Source: a candidate division TA06 bacterium
GTDB lineage: Bacteria > Edwardsbacteria > AC1 > EtOH8
DNA length: 40,729 nucleotides
Assembly: GCA_016208585.1 (NCBI GenBank)
Contig: JACQXR010000101.1
Location: 1 to 40,729, forward strand
Direction of reading: 5' to 3'
Part shown: piece after piece, positions 8,070 to 15,708 of the stretch
How the letters are laid out: the number at the start of each line of letters is the position of its first letter
Numbering within the stretch: position 1 is the first letter of the stretch
The notes under the pieces: generated by a model
Database searches by the model: none
Told to the model about the DNA's origin: nothing
The model's input: the letters and a program-made list of their open reading frames with translations, nothing else
Translations under genes and position numbers: made by a program

Positions 8070-9157
8070 CAGCCCGCCTGCACTTTCTTAAGCCATCCCT
8101 TGGCCCCTATTTTTTCGAATATTTCCCTTGCCTTCTGCAGATATTCCTCGGCCTCTTTTGTATTTTCCTGTGTCCGGCATTCTGGCTTCCGTATTCTGGA
8201 CGTAAGCATCCGGCCGTAATAGTAATACGCTTTGGCTGTTTCAAACGGTTGTTTCAGTTCCTCAAATATTGCTATTGCTTCCTTGAATTTACTTTCGGCC
8301 TTTTCTATTCTGGCCTGTAAAAGAAGGGCCTCGGCTTTGCCTGTCTTTGACTTCAGTTCCTCGGCAAGTTGTAAAGCCTGTTCTGCGTATTCTATAGCGG
8401 CACTAATGTCATTCCCACGAAAGTGGGAATCCAGGTCTTTATGGATTCCTGCTTCCGCAGGAATGACAGAAAACGCGGTCTCTGCCATTCCCAATTCCCC
8501 AAAGGAAACATAAATCCTCCGCAAAAGTTCTTTGGCCCCGATTTCTCCGGCAATCTTTTCGGCCCTGGTCAGATAATCCCTCGCCTCCTCATATTTCTCC
8601 TGCTCAAGATAAGTTCTGGCAATATTGTTGAGGCTCATTGCCTGACCCAGCCGGTCGCCGATCTCCTCCCGTATCTTCAAGGACTTTGTCCAATATTCAA
8701 GCGCCTTGGGATAATCGCCAAGCATATTCTGCACATAGCCGATATTGATGAGGCTTGCTGCCTGACTGTATCGGTCGCCTATCTCCTCTTGTATCTTCAA
8801 GGACTTAGTATAATACTCAAGCCCCTTGGGATAATTGCCAAGACTATCATGCACATAGCCGACATTGTTGAGGCTTACTGCCTGACCCTTTTTATCGTCT
8901 ATCTCCTGATAGAGCAAAAGGGATTCTTTCGCAGAATTCAGTATCTCTTCGTATTTGCTAAGGTAGTTATAAGTTTCGCTGAACTGCAAAAGGCAATCGG
9001 CCTGGGATTTTTTGTCCTGGTATCGTTTTGACATCATCAACCCCCTGTTAAGGTCGGCCAACGACCTTTCATTCTTGCCGATCAGGTTAAGCACCTGGGC
9101 CCGGTTCATCAGGATGTGGATTATCCTTTTGTAATCTATTTCGGATTTAGCGATCAT
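8069..9157 (-). CDS. tetratricopeptide-repeat protein (first of three tandem paralogues)
   Basis: This 362-residue TPR protein leads the three-gene unit. It has the family N-terminus (DYKRIIHILMNRAQVLNLIG) and only three to four canonical 40-residue units. The helical C-terminal part contains two in-frame insertions relative to the 448-residue paralogue: about 20 codons from a palindromic intergenic-type repeat (8408-8467) and the 17-residue SRIRKPECRTQENTKEA insert. Its stop overlaps the next start (TGATG at 8067-8071). Fewer TPR units than the siblings suggests loss or gain by recombination between the 120-bp repeats. Function is unknown beyond a scaffold-type fold. Confidence 0.9.
   Translation of the reverse strand: MIAKSEIDYKRIIHILMNRAQVLNLIGKNERSLADLNRGLMMSKRYQDKKSQADCLLQFSETYNYLSKYEEILNSAKESLLLYQEIDDKKGQAVSLNNVGYVHDSLGNYPKGLEYYTKSLKIQEEIGDRYSQAASLINIGYVQNMLGDYPKALEYWTKSLKIREEIGDRLGQAMSLNNIARTYLEQEKYEEARDYLTRAEKIAGEIGAKELLRRIYVSFGELGMAETAFSVIPAEAGIHKDLDSHFRGNDISAAIEYAEQALQLAEELKSKTGKAEALLLQARIEKAESKFKEAIAIFEELKQPFETAKAYYYYGRMLTSRIRKPECRTQENTKEAEEYLQKAREIFEKIGAKGWLKKVQAG
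8161..8209. repeat. 49-bp direct repeat, copy 2 (inside the first TPR gene)
   Basis: This is the identical partner of 6599-6647. It begins TATTTTCCTGTG and ends GACGTAAGCAT. Its exact identity contrasts with strong divergence of the surrounding gene sequence, pointing to recent gene conversion or insertion of the same element. Confidence 0.8.
8408..8467. repeat. dRS3-like palindromic repeat inserted in frame in a TPR gene
   Basis: A 60-bp element starts GTCATTCCC and ends GGAATGAC. It contains ATTCCC-N8-GGGAAT (8411-8430), the form of the 20-bp dRS3 palindrome described from Neisseria and seen in many genomes, followed by a second inverted half. On the minus strand it encodes VIPAEAGIHKDLDSHFRGND, the recognisable translation of this repeat type. 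The third paralogue lacks these residues, so they are an insertion whose length (20 codons) preserved the frame. Confidence 0.85.
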
Positions 9158-9734
9158 ATTCCAAAAAATTGTAACTGTTCAGGCATTGATTGAAAAAGAT
9201 GTGTTGGTCAACCATGTTGCCACGACCTTTCGCTTATGCTACATATTTGCCTTCGTCCGGCGCCATAGGCTGCTCATATGCAGGCAGGCTTTGGCCGACG
9301 GCGTCCCTTGGGGGGCCGTCCGCTTACGCTTTTATATTTGGCCGCCTCGAGTGCCAAAGCTTTAGCGGAGGCACTAGCTTCAGCGAAGGCCTCAGGTCGT
9401 GGCGGGCAATTATATTTAATCCAATGGGCTCCCTCCTACGCTAAAGCTTCGGCGGATAAATTAGCCCCAGAGAGGCTCAGAAAATGTATCAACCAGCTGG
9501 GGTTGAAACCCCAAGAGATTTTTTCCGATCCTTCAGCCACGAGCTAAAGCTCATGGCAATTGAAATAGAAAAAATCAGCGTAAGGGATAGACACCTTTTT
9601 ACCAGGGCCTGAATAGTAACGAAAAATTTGTCTAACATTTCCACGCCTGTGAGCGGCATTTCCACGCCTGCGGCTTGCCTGTACGAAGCCATACTATTTG
9701 CCGGGCATTGTTAGGCGTAGTCAGGCGGACTTCG
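9158..9734. other. gene-free spacer with repeat debris
   Basis: No convincing gene is present. The stretch holds a repeat built on CGTCCGGCGCC...TGGCCGACGGCGTCC (about 9256-9306), which recurs in shorter form at about 18847-18881; codon-like AKASA-type repeat sequence around 9355-9455; a small hairpin GGGGTT-GA-AACCCC followed nine bases later by T6 (about 9498-9524), which could be a plus-strand terminator; and two diverged copies of the 21-bp unit (9636-9677) that belong to the adjacent tandem array. A plus-strand frame across 9278-9547 is open but resembles no protein I know. Confidence 0.6.
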
Positions 9735-10020
9735 CACTACCTGTGAGTAGCATTTCACTACCTGTGAGTAGCATTTCACTACCTGTGAGCGACATTTCAC
9801 TACCTGTGAGCAACATTTCAACATCTGTGAGCGGCATTTCACTACCTGTGAGCAGCATTTCACTACCTGTGAGTAGCATTTCACTACCTGTGAGTAGCAT
9901 TTCACTACCTGTGAGTAGCATTTCAATGCGAGCAAAGAGCATTTCAGTCCGAGCAACCAGCATTTCGGTGCGAGCAGAGGGCATTTCGGTGCGAGCAAGG
10001 AGCATTTCGGTAAGAGCAAG
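9735..10020. repeat. 21-bp tandem repeat (minisatellite), about 14 units
   Basis: Units begin CATTTC every 21 bp. Two types occur: about nine copies of the form CATTTCACTACCTGTGAGTAG (small variations such as GAGCGA, GAGCAA, GAGCGG), then about five of the form CATTTCGGTGCGAGCAAGGAG. Each unit of the first type contains a small inverted repeat, CTAC-CTGTGA-GTAG. There are no unique spacers, so it is not CRISPR. Because 21 is a multiple of 3, several frames stay open on both strands by chance, giving pseudo-peptides such as LPVSSIS. I treat it as non-coding. Confidence 0.9.
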
Positions 10021-10377
10021 ATTGTAAATGCCTGTTTTGCAATAACTTCCAGCACAACTTCCAAAAACAGTCAAAATGACCGCTTTTTTACCCGCCTGTG
10101 GCAAAAGTAACTATTCAGAGCCACGAAGACACCCCCGCCATAGCTGAACGAGCTTTTTTCTTTTGACCTTCCAAAAAATAAGACAACGGGAATCCCGCAA
10201 GGCGGGGTTGGTTCTTTTTCATGGAGCCTGCCCTGAGCAAGCCAACCTGCCTTGCAAGCGAAGGGGCGGCACAAAAAAGAAAAAGAACATAAATAACCTT
10301 TTGGTTCCGGCTTGTCCGCCTATGGCGGGCTTGTCCGGGTTAGGCGGCACAGGTGAAATTTGCAAAAGTTCAGTTCT
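10021..10377. other. gene-free spacer downstream of pgi
   Basis: No gene is seen. It contains fragments of dispersed repeats: a CCTGCCCTGAGCAAGCC stretch near 10226, an AAAAAAGAAAAAGAAC tract near 10273, and a hairpin-rich CTTGTCCGCCTATGGCGGGCTTGTCC segment split by GCCTATGGC near 10310-10345. The last of these lies 30-70 bp beyond the pgi stop codon on the minus strand and may end its transcript, though no T-tract is evident. Confidence 0.5.
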
Positions 10378-11784
10378 TTATACGATGTATTTCCCCAAGC
10401 CGCCCTTTTCAAATTTTTCCACTTCCACTTTGCGGTTGGCGAAGCCGTCCTTGCCCATCAGGCCGTAGGCGTAGCGCTTGCCCTCCTCCACTCCCGGCTG
10501 GTCCATGGGGTTGACCCCGAACAAACCCCCGGCATAGGCGGTGGCCGTCTCTAAAAGAAACATCAGCTGGCCGATGACCGGAGCGGTGATCCGGGGAATT
10601 ATGAAGCAGCAGTTGGGCCGCCCGTTCTTGGCCAGGGCCATGGCAGTGGCCCTTTGCTCGGCGTTAAGAAGCTCCCCGAAATCGTGCCCGCTCAAATAGG
10701 CCAGGTTTTTGATTTTGTGATATCCTTTGGGGATGGGCAGGGAGCAACGGAATTTCTCCACCTTGATGAAGGTCACCGACTTGTCGCGCGGCCCCTCGGC
10801 ATAAAGCTGTATCTGGGAATGCTGATCGGTGGCCCCCAGCGCCTTGATAGGGGTGGGGCCGGTCTCCACCACCTCGTTCTTGAAGTTTGTTCTTTTGCCC
10901 AGGCTCTCGGCCCACAGCTGGCGGAACCAGTCGGCTAAAAGATACAGACTGTCGGAATAGGGCATCATCACATTGATCCGGTAGCCTTTCTGATAAAGCA
11001 AATATTGCATCAGGGCATAGAGCCGGGCCGGATTGCGCCAGGGGTTTTCATCAAGGGTTCGTTTGCGCATGGCAGCCGCCCCGGAAATAAGGCCTTTGAC
11101 GTCCACTCCTGCCATGGCCAGGGGAAAAAGCCCCACCGGGGTCAGGACCGAAAACCGGCCGCCCACGCCTGACGGAACCTCCAGGCTGTAAAGCCCCTCT
11201 GCGCGGACTATCTGTCTTAAGATTCCCTCCTCGGGGTCGGTGGTGATCACCATATTGTTCTTCCACCTGGTACCCAGCGATTTGAACAGCCAGGCCTTAA
11301 GCCACAGGAACTGGGCGCTGGTCTCAGCGGTGGCCCCCGACTTGCTGATGACGTTTACCAGGGTGGTTTTGGGATTCCATAAGAACTGGATGCTTTTCAG
11401 TTTTTCAGGATCTATGTTATCCAGCACCCATAGCCGGGGCCGCCCCTGCAGCGCTTTTTTATCCTGATAGTTGTAGCTCCAAGGATTTAAGGCCGCCTGC
11501 ACCGCCGCCGTGCCCAGGGCCGAGCCCCCGATGCCCAGCGCCGCCAGGTCGGTAAATTTGCCCTTCAGCATTTTGGCCAGGGCCAGCGAGGATTTTAAAT
11601 GTTCGGTTTTTGCCGGCAGGTCAAAGAAGTCCATTTTCCCCTTGGCCCGCTGGCGATAGAACCATTCCGAGGCCTGGGCCGCCTGCAGCCCGGATTTTTC
11701 GATCTGGGAGTAGGGTATCCCGTGGTCTCCCAGCTTCTCGGACATCAGGTTGTTGAAATCAAATCTAATCTTAAGTTCGGACAT
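10378..11784 (-). CDS. pgi: glucose-6-phosphate isomerase
   Basis: Pgi interconverts glucose 6-phosphate and fructose 6-phosphate in the cytosol (glycolysis/gluconeogenesis). Family signatures are in order: ALGIGGSALGTAAV (about 102-115, phosphate loop), VNVISKSGATAETSAQF (about 158-174), VPSGVGGRFSVLTPVG (about 218-233), the active-site His in GATDQHSQIQLYAEGPRD (about 316-333) and the catalytic Lys in NPMDQPGVEEGKRYA (about 435-449). The 468-residue length is typical of the shorter bacterial/archaeal-type Pgi. A strong GAGGAAGG Shine-Dalgarno sits just before the ATG. pfkA, the next glycolytic enzyme, lies 2.8 kb away on the same strand. Confidence 0.95.
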   Translation of the reverse strand: MSELKIRFDFNNLMSEKLGDHGIPYSQIEKSGLQAAQASEWFYRQRAKGKMDFFDLPAKTEHLKSSLALAKMLKGKFTDLAALGIGGSALGTAAVQAALNPWSYNYQDKKALQGRPRLWVLDNIDPEKLKSIQFLWNPKTTLVNVISKSGATAETSAQFLWLKAWLFKSLGTRWKNNMVITTDPEEGILRQIVRAEGLYSLEVPSGVGGRFSVLTPVGLFPLAMAGVDVKGLISGAAAMRKRTLDENPWRNPARLYALMQYLLYQKGYRINVMMPYSDSLYLLADWFRQLWAESLGKRTNFKNEVVETGPTPIKALGATDQHSQIQLYAEGPRDKSVTFIKVEKFRCSLPIPKGYHKIKNLAYLSGHDFGELLNAEQRATAMALAKNGRPNCCFIIPRITAPVIGQLMFLLETATAYAGGLFGVNPMDQPGVEEGKRYAYGLMGKDGFANRKVEVEKFEKGGLGKYIV

Positions 11785-12047
11785 TTTACCTTCCTCACTT
11801 TTAGCAGTTTACAGTTTGCCAGTTTACAGTTGAACCGTTCTCAGTTTACCGTTTTACGTTTTCTGCCCCTTGCCCTAAACTGTTAGGATGAGCGTGCGTT
11901 GCACTCATCCTGTCGAAGTGCCGAAGACCTTGTCGAAGGGTCGTTTTCCGTTTTCCGTTTTTTGCTTTACGTTGTTCTTTGCCTGTCCGACGAAGCCTTG
12001 GCGTAGTCGGATTCATTGTTCATTGATATTTGCTAATTGTAAGGCCC
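11785..12047. repeat. spacer composed of degenerate word repeats
   Basis: The sequence is a mosaic of variants of CAGTTTACAGTTTGCC, CAGTTTACCGTTTTACG, CCGTTTTCCGTTTTTTGC and TTCATTGTTCATTG, plus a CTTGTCGAAGGG-type element near 11930. The same words fill the spacers at 15652-15708 and 16855-16887. No gene is seen. Confidence 0.65.
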
Positions 12048-13118
12048 TCAGCGGGAATACTGCAGGGACATGGCCAGCATATCCTGTTTCAGCCCGTCGC
12101 CGGAGAACATCCGGCTGGTGGCCCCGGAGATATTGAAGGTGATAGTGCCCATGGTGAACGACTGGCCGGCCGAAATAAAATACATGTCTTTCAGACTGGG
12201 ATAATTCTGTATCAGTTGCGGCACCAGGGGCGTGCCCATGGTAAAAAGGCCGAACCTCATGACATACTCGTCCGTCCAGGGCTGCAGCTCGATCCCCAGC
12301 TTAAAGTCGGCCCGGCCCTGATAATCCCAGGAGGCGTTCTGCCATCCGGTGATGTCGATCTGCCCGGCCAGGGTCATGGCGGAATCTATCCGGTAACTGA
12401 AGCCCAAACTGGAAAGGGCCGGGACCACTCCATAAAGTTCCAAGTCGTCTCCCGGGACCGGCAGATAATCGGTCTGGCCTTTCATCCGGCTTTCAGTGCG
12501 CAGGCGGGTGAACAGCATCAACTCGGGGTTTATGGTGATCTCTATTCCGGCGTTCAGGTTCACGCCCCGAGCCGTTCCTTCAGCTATCACGGTATCTCCC
12601 TTTTGCCAGGTTATGGCGCTTGAGCCTCCGCAGAGAGCCAGCCCGGCCGTCACTCCCCGGGATATTTCATAAAAGCCTCCCAGCGCAACCTGGCGCAAGT
12701 CTAATCCGGCCTGGTACTGGACATAGGGCTGCCACTGGTCGGGAAAATTCATGTCGGTATTCATGTAATTGGCATAGCCCAGGGCCAGGCCCCACCGTCC
12801 GAAGTTCAAGGCGGCGGCGGCCATGGCCGGCAGCACTATGGATTGAGCGGTGGCTATCAGCACATGGCTTTGGCTTTCCGAAAGATACCCGCCCGAAACT
12901 GCCGCCGAAGCCTTTGTTCCATGGGTTCCCATCCGGCAGGGATTGCCGAACAGAGCTAAAGGCACTAGAGTCAAGACTGTGCCATTGCCGCCGCCCAGTC
13001 CTGCGGCATCCAGCGGCTGGTAATAGTTGTACTGCAGCGGCAGGGTCAGCTCGTATTTGGCTGCCCGGGCCAGAGGGCTGAGCATTGTAAGGGATATGAG
13101 GATAACTGTCTTTTTCAT
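12048..13118 (-). CDS. predicted outer-membrane beta-barrel protein
   Basis: A 356-residue protein if translation begins at the ATG that opens MKKTVILISLTMLSPLARA, a clear Sec signal peptide. A longer in-frame start at 13175 adds 19 unconvincing residues and is rejected. The mature chain alternates polar and aromatic/hydrophobic residues in short strands separated by Gly/Asn/Asp turns, for example GLALGYANYMNTDMN, RGVNLNAGIEITINPELMLFTRLR and SMTLAGQIDITGWQNASWDY, and ends in LAMSLQYSR. This is typical of outer-membrane beta-barrels of the FadL/PorV-like sort. No specific family is recognised. Cargo or role is unknown, and it has no obvious operon partner. Confidence 0.6.
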   Translation of the reverse strand: MKKTVILISLTMLSPLARAAKYELTLPLQYNYYQPLDAAGLGGGNGTVLTLVPLALFGNPCRMGTHGTKASAAVSGGYLSESQSHVLIATAQSIVLPAMAAAALNFGRWGLALGYANYMNTDMNFPDQWQPYVQYQAGLDLRQVALGGFYEISRGVTAGLALCGGSSAITWQKGDTVIAEGTARGVNLNAGIEITINPELMLFTRLRTESRMKGQTDYLPVPGDDLELYGVVPALSSLGFSYRIDSAMTLAGQIDITGWQNASWDYQGRADFKLGIELQPWTDEYVMRFGLFTMGTPLVPQLIQNYPSLKDMYFISAGQSFTMGTITFNISGATSRMFSGDGLKQDMLAMSLQYSR

Positions 13119-13161
13119 GGCAAAAAATATGATTATATTGAACAGACACCTTGCCTCGGAA

Positions 13162-14343
13162 TTATTTATTGGCAATCATCTCTGCGGCCAGCAGGTCTGC
13201 CGGGATAGTCTTGACCAGGCATCCGTTTACTTTACGCTCCGAGACAGGCCCGGTAGAACAAACGATCAGTGCCCGGGCCGGATGGTGCTGTTCTATGAAG
13301 GAAGCCAGCCCGGACGGCCTGGCCCCGGGCTTAAGTTTGACTTCTATCGGCAGGAGGGTCTTGCCGGTTTGAATGACAAAATCAACCTCGGCTCTGGCCT
13401 TGGTCCGCCAGTATTTCAGCGAAACTGACATCTTCAGCAGTTCGGTGAAAACATAATTCTCAAAAAGTGCGCCCTGGTCCTCCAGCGAAGCGGGATATTG
13501 GCCCAGCCCGGCGTTCCTTAAGCCGGTATCCAGAAAATATATCTTGGGCTGCCTGACGATCTCCTTGTTGGGGTTGGTGGCCAGGGGCGTGATCAGCCGG
13601 ATCAGATAACTTTTTTCCAGGGCTTCCAGATATTTTTTAAGGGTGGGATACGAGATCCCTGTGAATTTGGCGGCAGTTTGAAAACTTAACAACAAGCCGA
13701 TATTGCCGGCCAAAAAACGAACCAGGCGTTCCAGCCCCGCCAGGTCCGTGATGGAAAAATTCTGGGCCACATCCTTGTACAACAGGGTATTGTAAAGGCT
13801 GTCCAATATCGTCCTTTTGTCCTCCAGTTCGGGGGAAAGGGCGGCCTTAGGGTACCCGCCATAGGCGGCATGTTCCCACAGCAGACGCTCCTTGATGGCC
13901 GGGGTGGTTTCGACCAGACCGGCGGCCTGCCCAAACTCCGCCAGGGAAAAAGGAAAAAGCCGGATGACGCCCACCCGGCCCACCAACTGGGAAAGAACCT
14001 GTTTGCTGAGCAGCAGCTCCGAAGAGGAGGAGATCACCAGCCGGTGCCCCCGGTCGGCCAGATATTTCAGCTTGCGCCCGGCATCGCTTCCGTAATGCGC
14101 TTCATCCAGCCCGGTCAGCCCGCCCGGAGCCAGGTACTGCCGCTCAAAATGTTTGATGTCTCGGTCAAACAATGCCAGAACGTCCGGGTCGTCAAAGGAA
14201 AAATACCGTCCGCCGGAGAGCGACTCCAGGCGCTTCCTCATCAGGGTGGTTTTCCCGGCCTGCCTGGGCCCCACCAGGGCCGTGACATCGAACAGCCTGA
14301 TGTGCTTTTGCAGTTCCGGTTCTATACTGCGATTTATATACAT
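13162..14343 (-). CDS. AAA ATPase with C-terminal DUF4143 (PD-(D/E)xK-like) domain
   Basis: A 393-residue member of the common prokaryotic ATPase/DUF4143 family. The Walker A motif GPRQAGKTT is at about residues 26-34. The Walker B-like segment GLTGLDEAHY is at about 75-84, followed by sensor-like LVISSSSELLL and the typical LFPFSLAEFGQ. A winged-helix region follows, then the DUF4143 domain with EVDFVIQTGKTLLPIEVKLK, a D...ExK nuclease-like core. The family start M-Y-I-N-R matches relatives although no Shine-Dalgarno is visible. The biological role of the family is poorly known, and its members occur as solitary accessory genes. A consensus promoter lies immediately upstream, so it is transcribed alone. 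Confidence 0.88.
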   Translation of the reverse strand: MYINRSIEPELQKHIRLFDVTALVGPRQAGKTTLMRKRLESLSGGRYFSFDDPDVLALFDRDIKHFERQYLAPGGLTGLDEAHYGSDAGRKLKYLADRGHRLVISSSSELLLSKQVLSQLVGRVGVIRLFPFSLAEFGQAAGLVETTPAIKERLLWEHAAYGGYPKAALSPELEDKRTILDSLYNTLLYKDVAQNFSITDLAGLERLVRFLAGNIGLLLSFQTAAKFTGISYPTLKKYLEALEKSYLIRLITPLATNPNKEIVRQPKIYFLDTGLRNAGLGQYPASLEDQGALFENYVFTELLKMSVSLKYWRTKARAEVDFVIQTGKTLLPIEVKLKPGARPSGLASFIEQHHPARALIVCSTGPVSERKVNGCLVKTIPADLLAAEMIANK

Positions 14344-14381
14344 TTATATTGTAGTATTACTATAATTGATATTGACTTTAA

Positions 14382-14418
14382 GTTTAGTTATTATATCACT
14401 AAACGCCCATCTTGTCAA
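14382..14418 (-). promoter_or_regulatory. consensus sigma-70 promoter with inverted-repeat operator candidate
   Basis: On the minus strand TTGACA (14418-14413) and TATAAT (14395-14390) match consensus at all 12 positions with a 17-bp spacer, about 47 bp before the ATPase/DUF4143 start. The -10 is enclosed by an inverted repeat GTTTAG...CTAAAC (14404-14399 and 14387-14382, 11-bp centre), a natural position for a repressor site. Confidence 0.75.
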
Positions 14419-14540
14419 TATGTTGGAGAATGGTGTTTTGCGCATAACGATTGGGGCTTAAAATATCACCGGACGAAGAAGAAACCATCCGGCTTAAAAT
14501 ACCCGCCAGGCAAGCCTTGTATTTGTGTCCCTTAGCCTTT

Positions 14541-15635
14541 TCAGTCGCCGAACACGGTGCCGATGGACTTGGCCGCCTTGATCACCTCGGAATCAGACTG
14601 CACTAAGCGCAGCTGGCCCACCGCCTCCTTGATGGGAACCGACTCCACTTTCAAGCCCTTTAAGGCGGCCATCTGCCCGAATTCGCCTTTGGCCAGAAGT
14701 TCCACCGCCTTGACCCCGAACCGGGTCCCCAATATCCGGTCAAAGGCCGTGGGGCTGCCTCCCCGCTGCAGGTGGCCCAGCACCGTCACCCGGCAGTCGA
14801 TGCCGGTCTGTTCTTCGATATCGTCGGCCAGCTTTTGCCCGATGCCACCCAGCCGCACCGGGTCGGTGGATTCCTTGATGATCTTCCGGACCACCATCTC
14901 CCCGCCTTTGGGCTTGGCCCCCTCCGAGACCACCACGATGGAGAAGCGCCGGCCCTTCTGATTGCGCTCGATGATCCGCCGGCAGACCCGGTTGATGTCG
15001 TAGGGTATCTCCGGCAGCAGGATGATGTCACCGCCCCCGGCCACCCCGCTGTAGAGGGCTATCCACCCGGCGTAGCGGCCCATGGTCTCCACGATCATCA
15101 CCCGGTGGTGGGACATGGCGGTGGACTGCAGTTTGTCCAAGGCCTCGGTGGCGGTGACCACCGCCGAGTCGAAACCAAAGGTAACATCGGTGGCGGCCAG
15201 GTCGTTGTCGATGGTCTTGGGGATGCCCACCACATTGATCCCCCGCTCGGCCATCAGTTGGGTGATGGCCATGGTGCCGTCGCCGCCTATGGCCACCAGC
15301 GCTTCCAGCCTGGCCTGCTCTAAGTTCTGTTTGACCTTATCAAAGACGTCCTGGTATTCTAACTGGCCGGAAGCATTTTTGACCGCGGATCTGAAAGGAT
15401 TGTCGCGGTTGGAGGTTCCCAGGATGGTGCCTCCCTCGGCCAGAATGCCGGAAACGTTGCGCCAGTTGAGCTCCTTGTACCTCCCCTCGATCAGCCCGGC
15501 GTAGCCGTCCGCGATGCCTATCGCCTGCATCCCGTAATCGCCGATGGCGGTCTTGGCCACCGCCCGGATTACCGCATTCAGTCCGGGGCAGTCGCCTCCG
15601 GCGGTCAGGATCCCGAAGCGCTTGATCTTGGACAT
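14541..15635 (-). CDS. pfkA: 6-phosphofructokinase (mixed-substrate group)
   Basis: This enzyme phosphorylates fructose 6-phosphate to the 1,6-bisphosphate in glycolysis. Motifs: GILTAGGDCPGLNAVIR (8-24), AIGGDGTMAI (115-124), GIPKTIDNDLAATDVTFG (137-154), MGRYAGWIAL and LLPEIPYD. The two diagnostic positions are mixed: Gly in GGDGT, as in ATP-using enzymes, but Lys in PKTIDND, as in pyrophosphate-using ones. This combination is known from the mixed-substrate clade, many of which use ATP without the classical allostery. At 364 residues it is longer than E. coli PfkA, as usual for that clade. GGGGAGAG is a strong ribosome-binding site before the ATG. Confidence 0.94.
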   Translation of the reverse strand: MSKIKRFGILTAGGDCPGLNAVIRAVAKTAIGDYGMQAIGIADGYAGLIEGRYKELNWRNVSGILAEGGTILGTSNRDNPFRSAVKNASGQLEYQDVFDKVKQNLEQARLEALVAIGGDGTMAITQLMAERGINVVGIPKTIDNDLAATDVTFGFDSAVVTATEALDKLQSTAMSHHRVMIVETMGRYAGWIALYSGVAGGGDIILLPEIPYDINRVCRRIIERNQKGRRFSIVVVSEGAKPKGGEMVVRKIIKESTDPVRLGGIGQKLADDIEEQTGIDCRVTVLGHLQRGGSPTAFDRILGTRFGVKAVELLAKGEFGQMAALKGLKVESVPIKEAVGQLRLVQSDSEVIKAAKSIGTVFGD

Positions 15636-15651
15636 GGAACTCTCCCCTTTT

Positions 15652-15708
15652 ACCAGTTTACCGTTCAGCGTTTACTGTTAAGTGTTCAGTGTTCATTGTT
15701 CATTGAGG
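15652..15708. repeat. spacer word repeats between pfkA and the glycosyltransferase gene
   Basis: The spacer is almost wholly made of variants of CAGTTTACCGTTCAGCG, TTTACTGTTAAGTG and TTCAGTGTTCATTG. The related words TTTACTGTTTAGTGTTCATTG occupy the next spacer at about 16868-16888. Confidence 0.6.

Noticed and set aside
9278-9547. 89-residue plus-strand frame (AKASA-rich)
   Set aside because: Its middle is repeat-derived and it has no recognisable domain or ribosome-binding site.
9735-10020. CRISPR array
   Set aside because: Units are contiguous without unique spacers, and no cas genes are present.
9698-10104. Overlapping open frames on both strands across the 21-bp repeat (LPVSSIS-type and TGSEMLL-type peptides)
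   Set aside because: A 21-bp period keeps any stop-free frame open. Three incompatible frames are open at once, and there is no start signal or homologue.
12048-13175. Longer start (13175) for the outer-membrane protein
   Set aside because: The internal ATG at 13118 begins a canonical signal peptide. The 19 extra residues would bury it.
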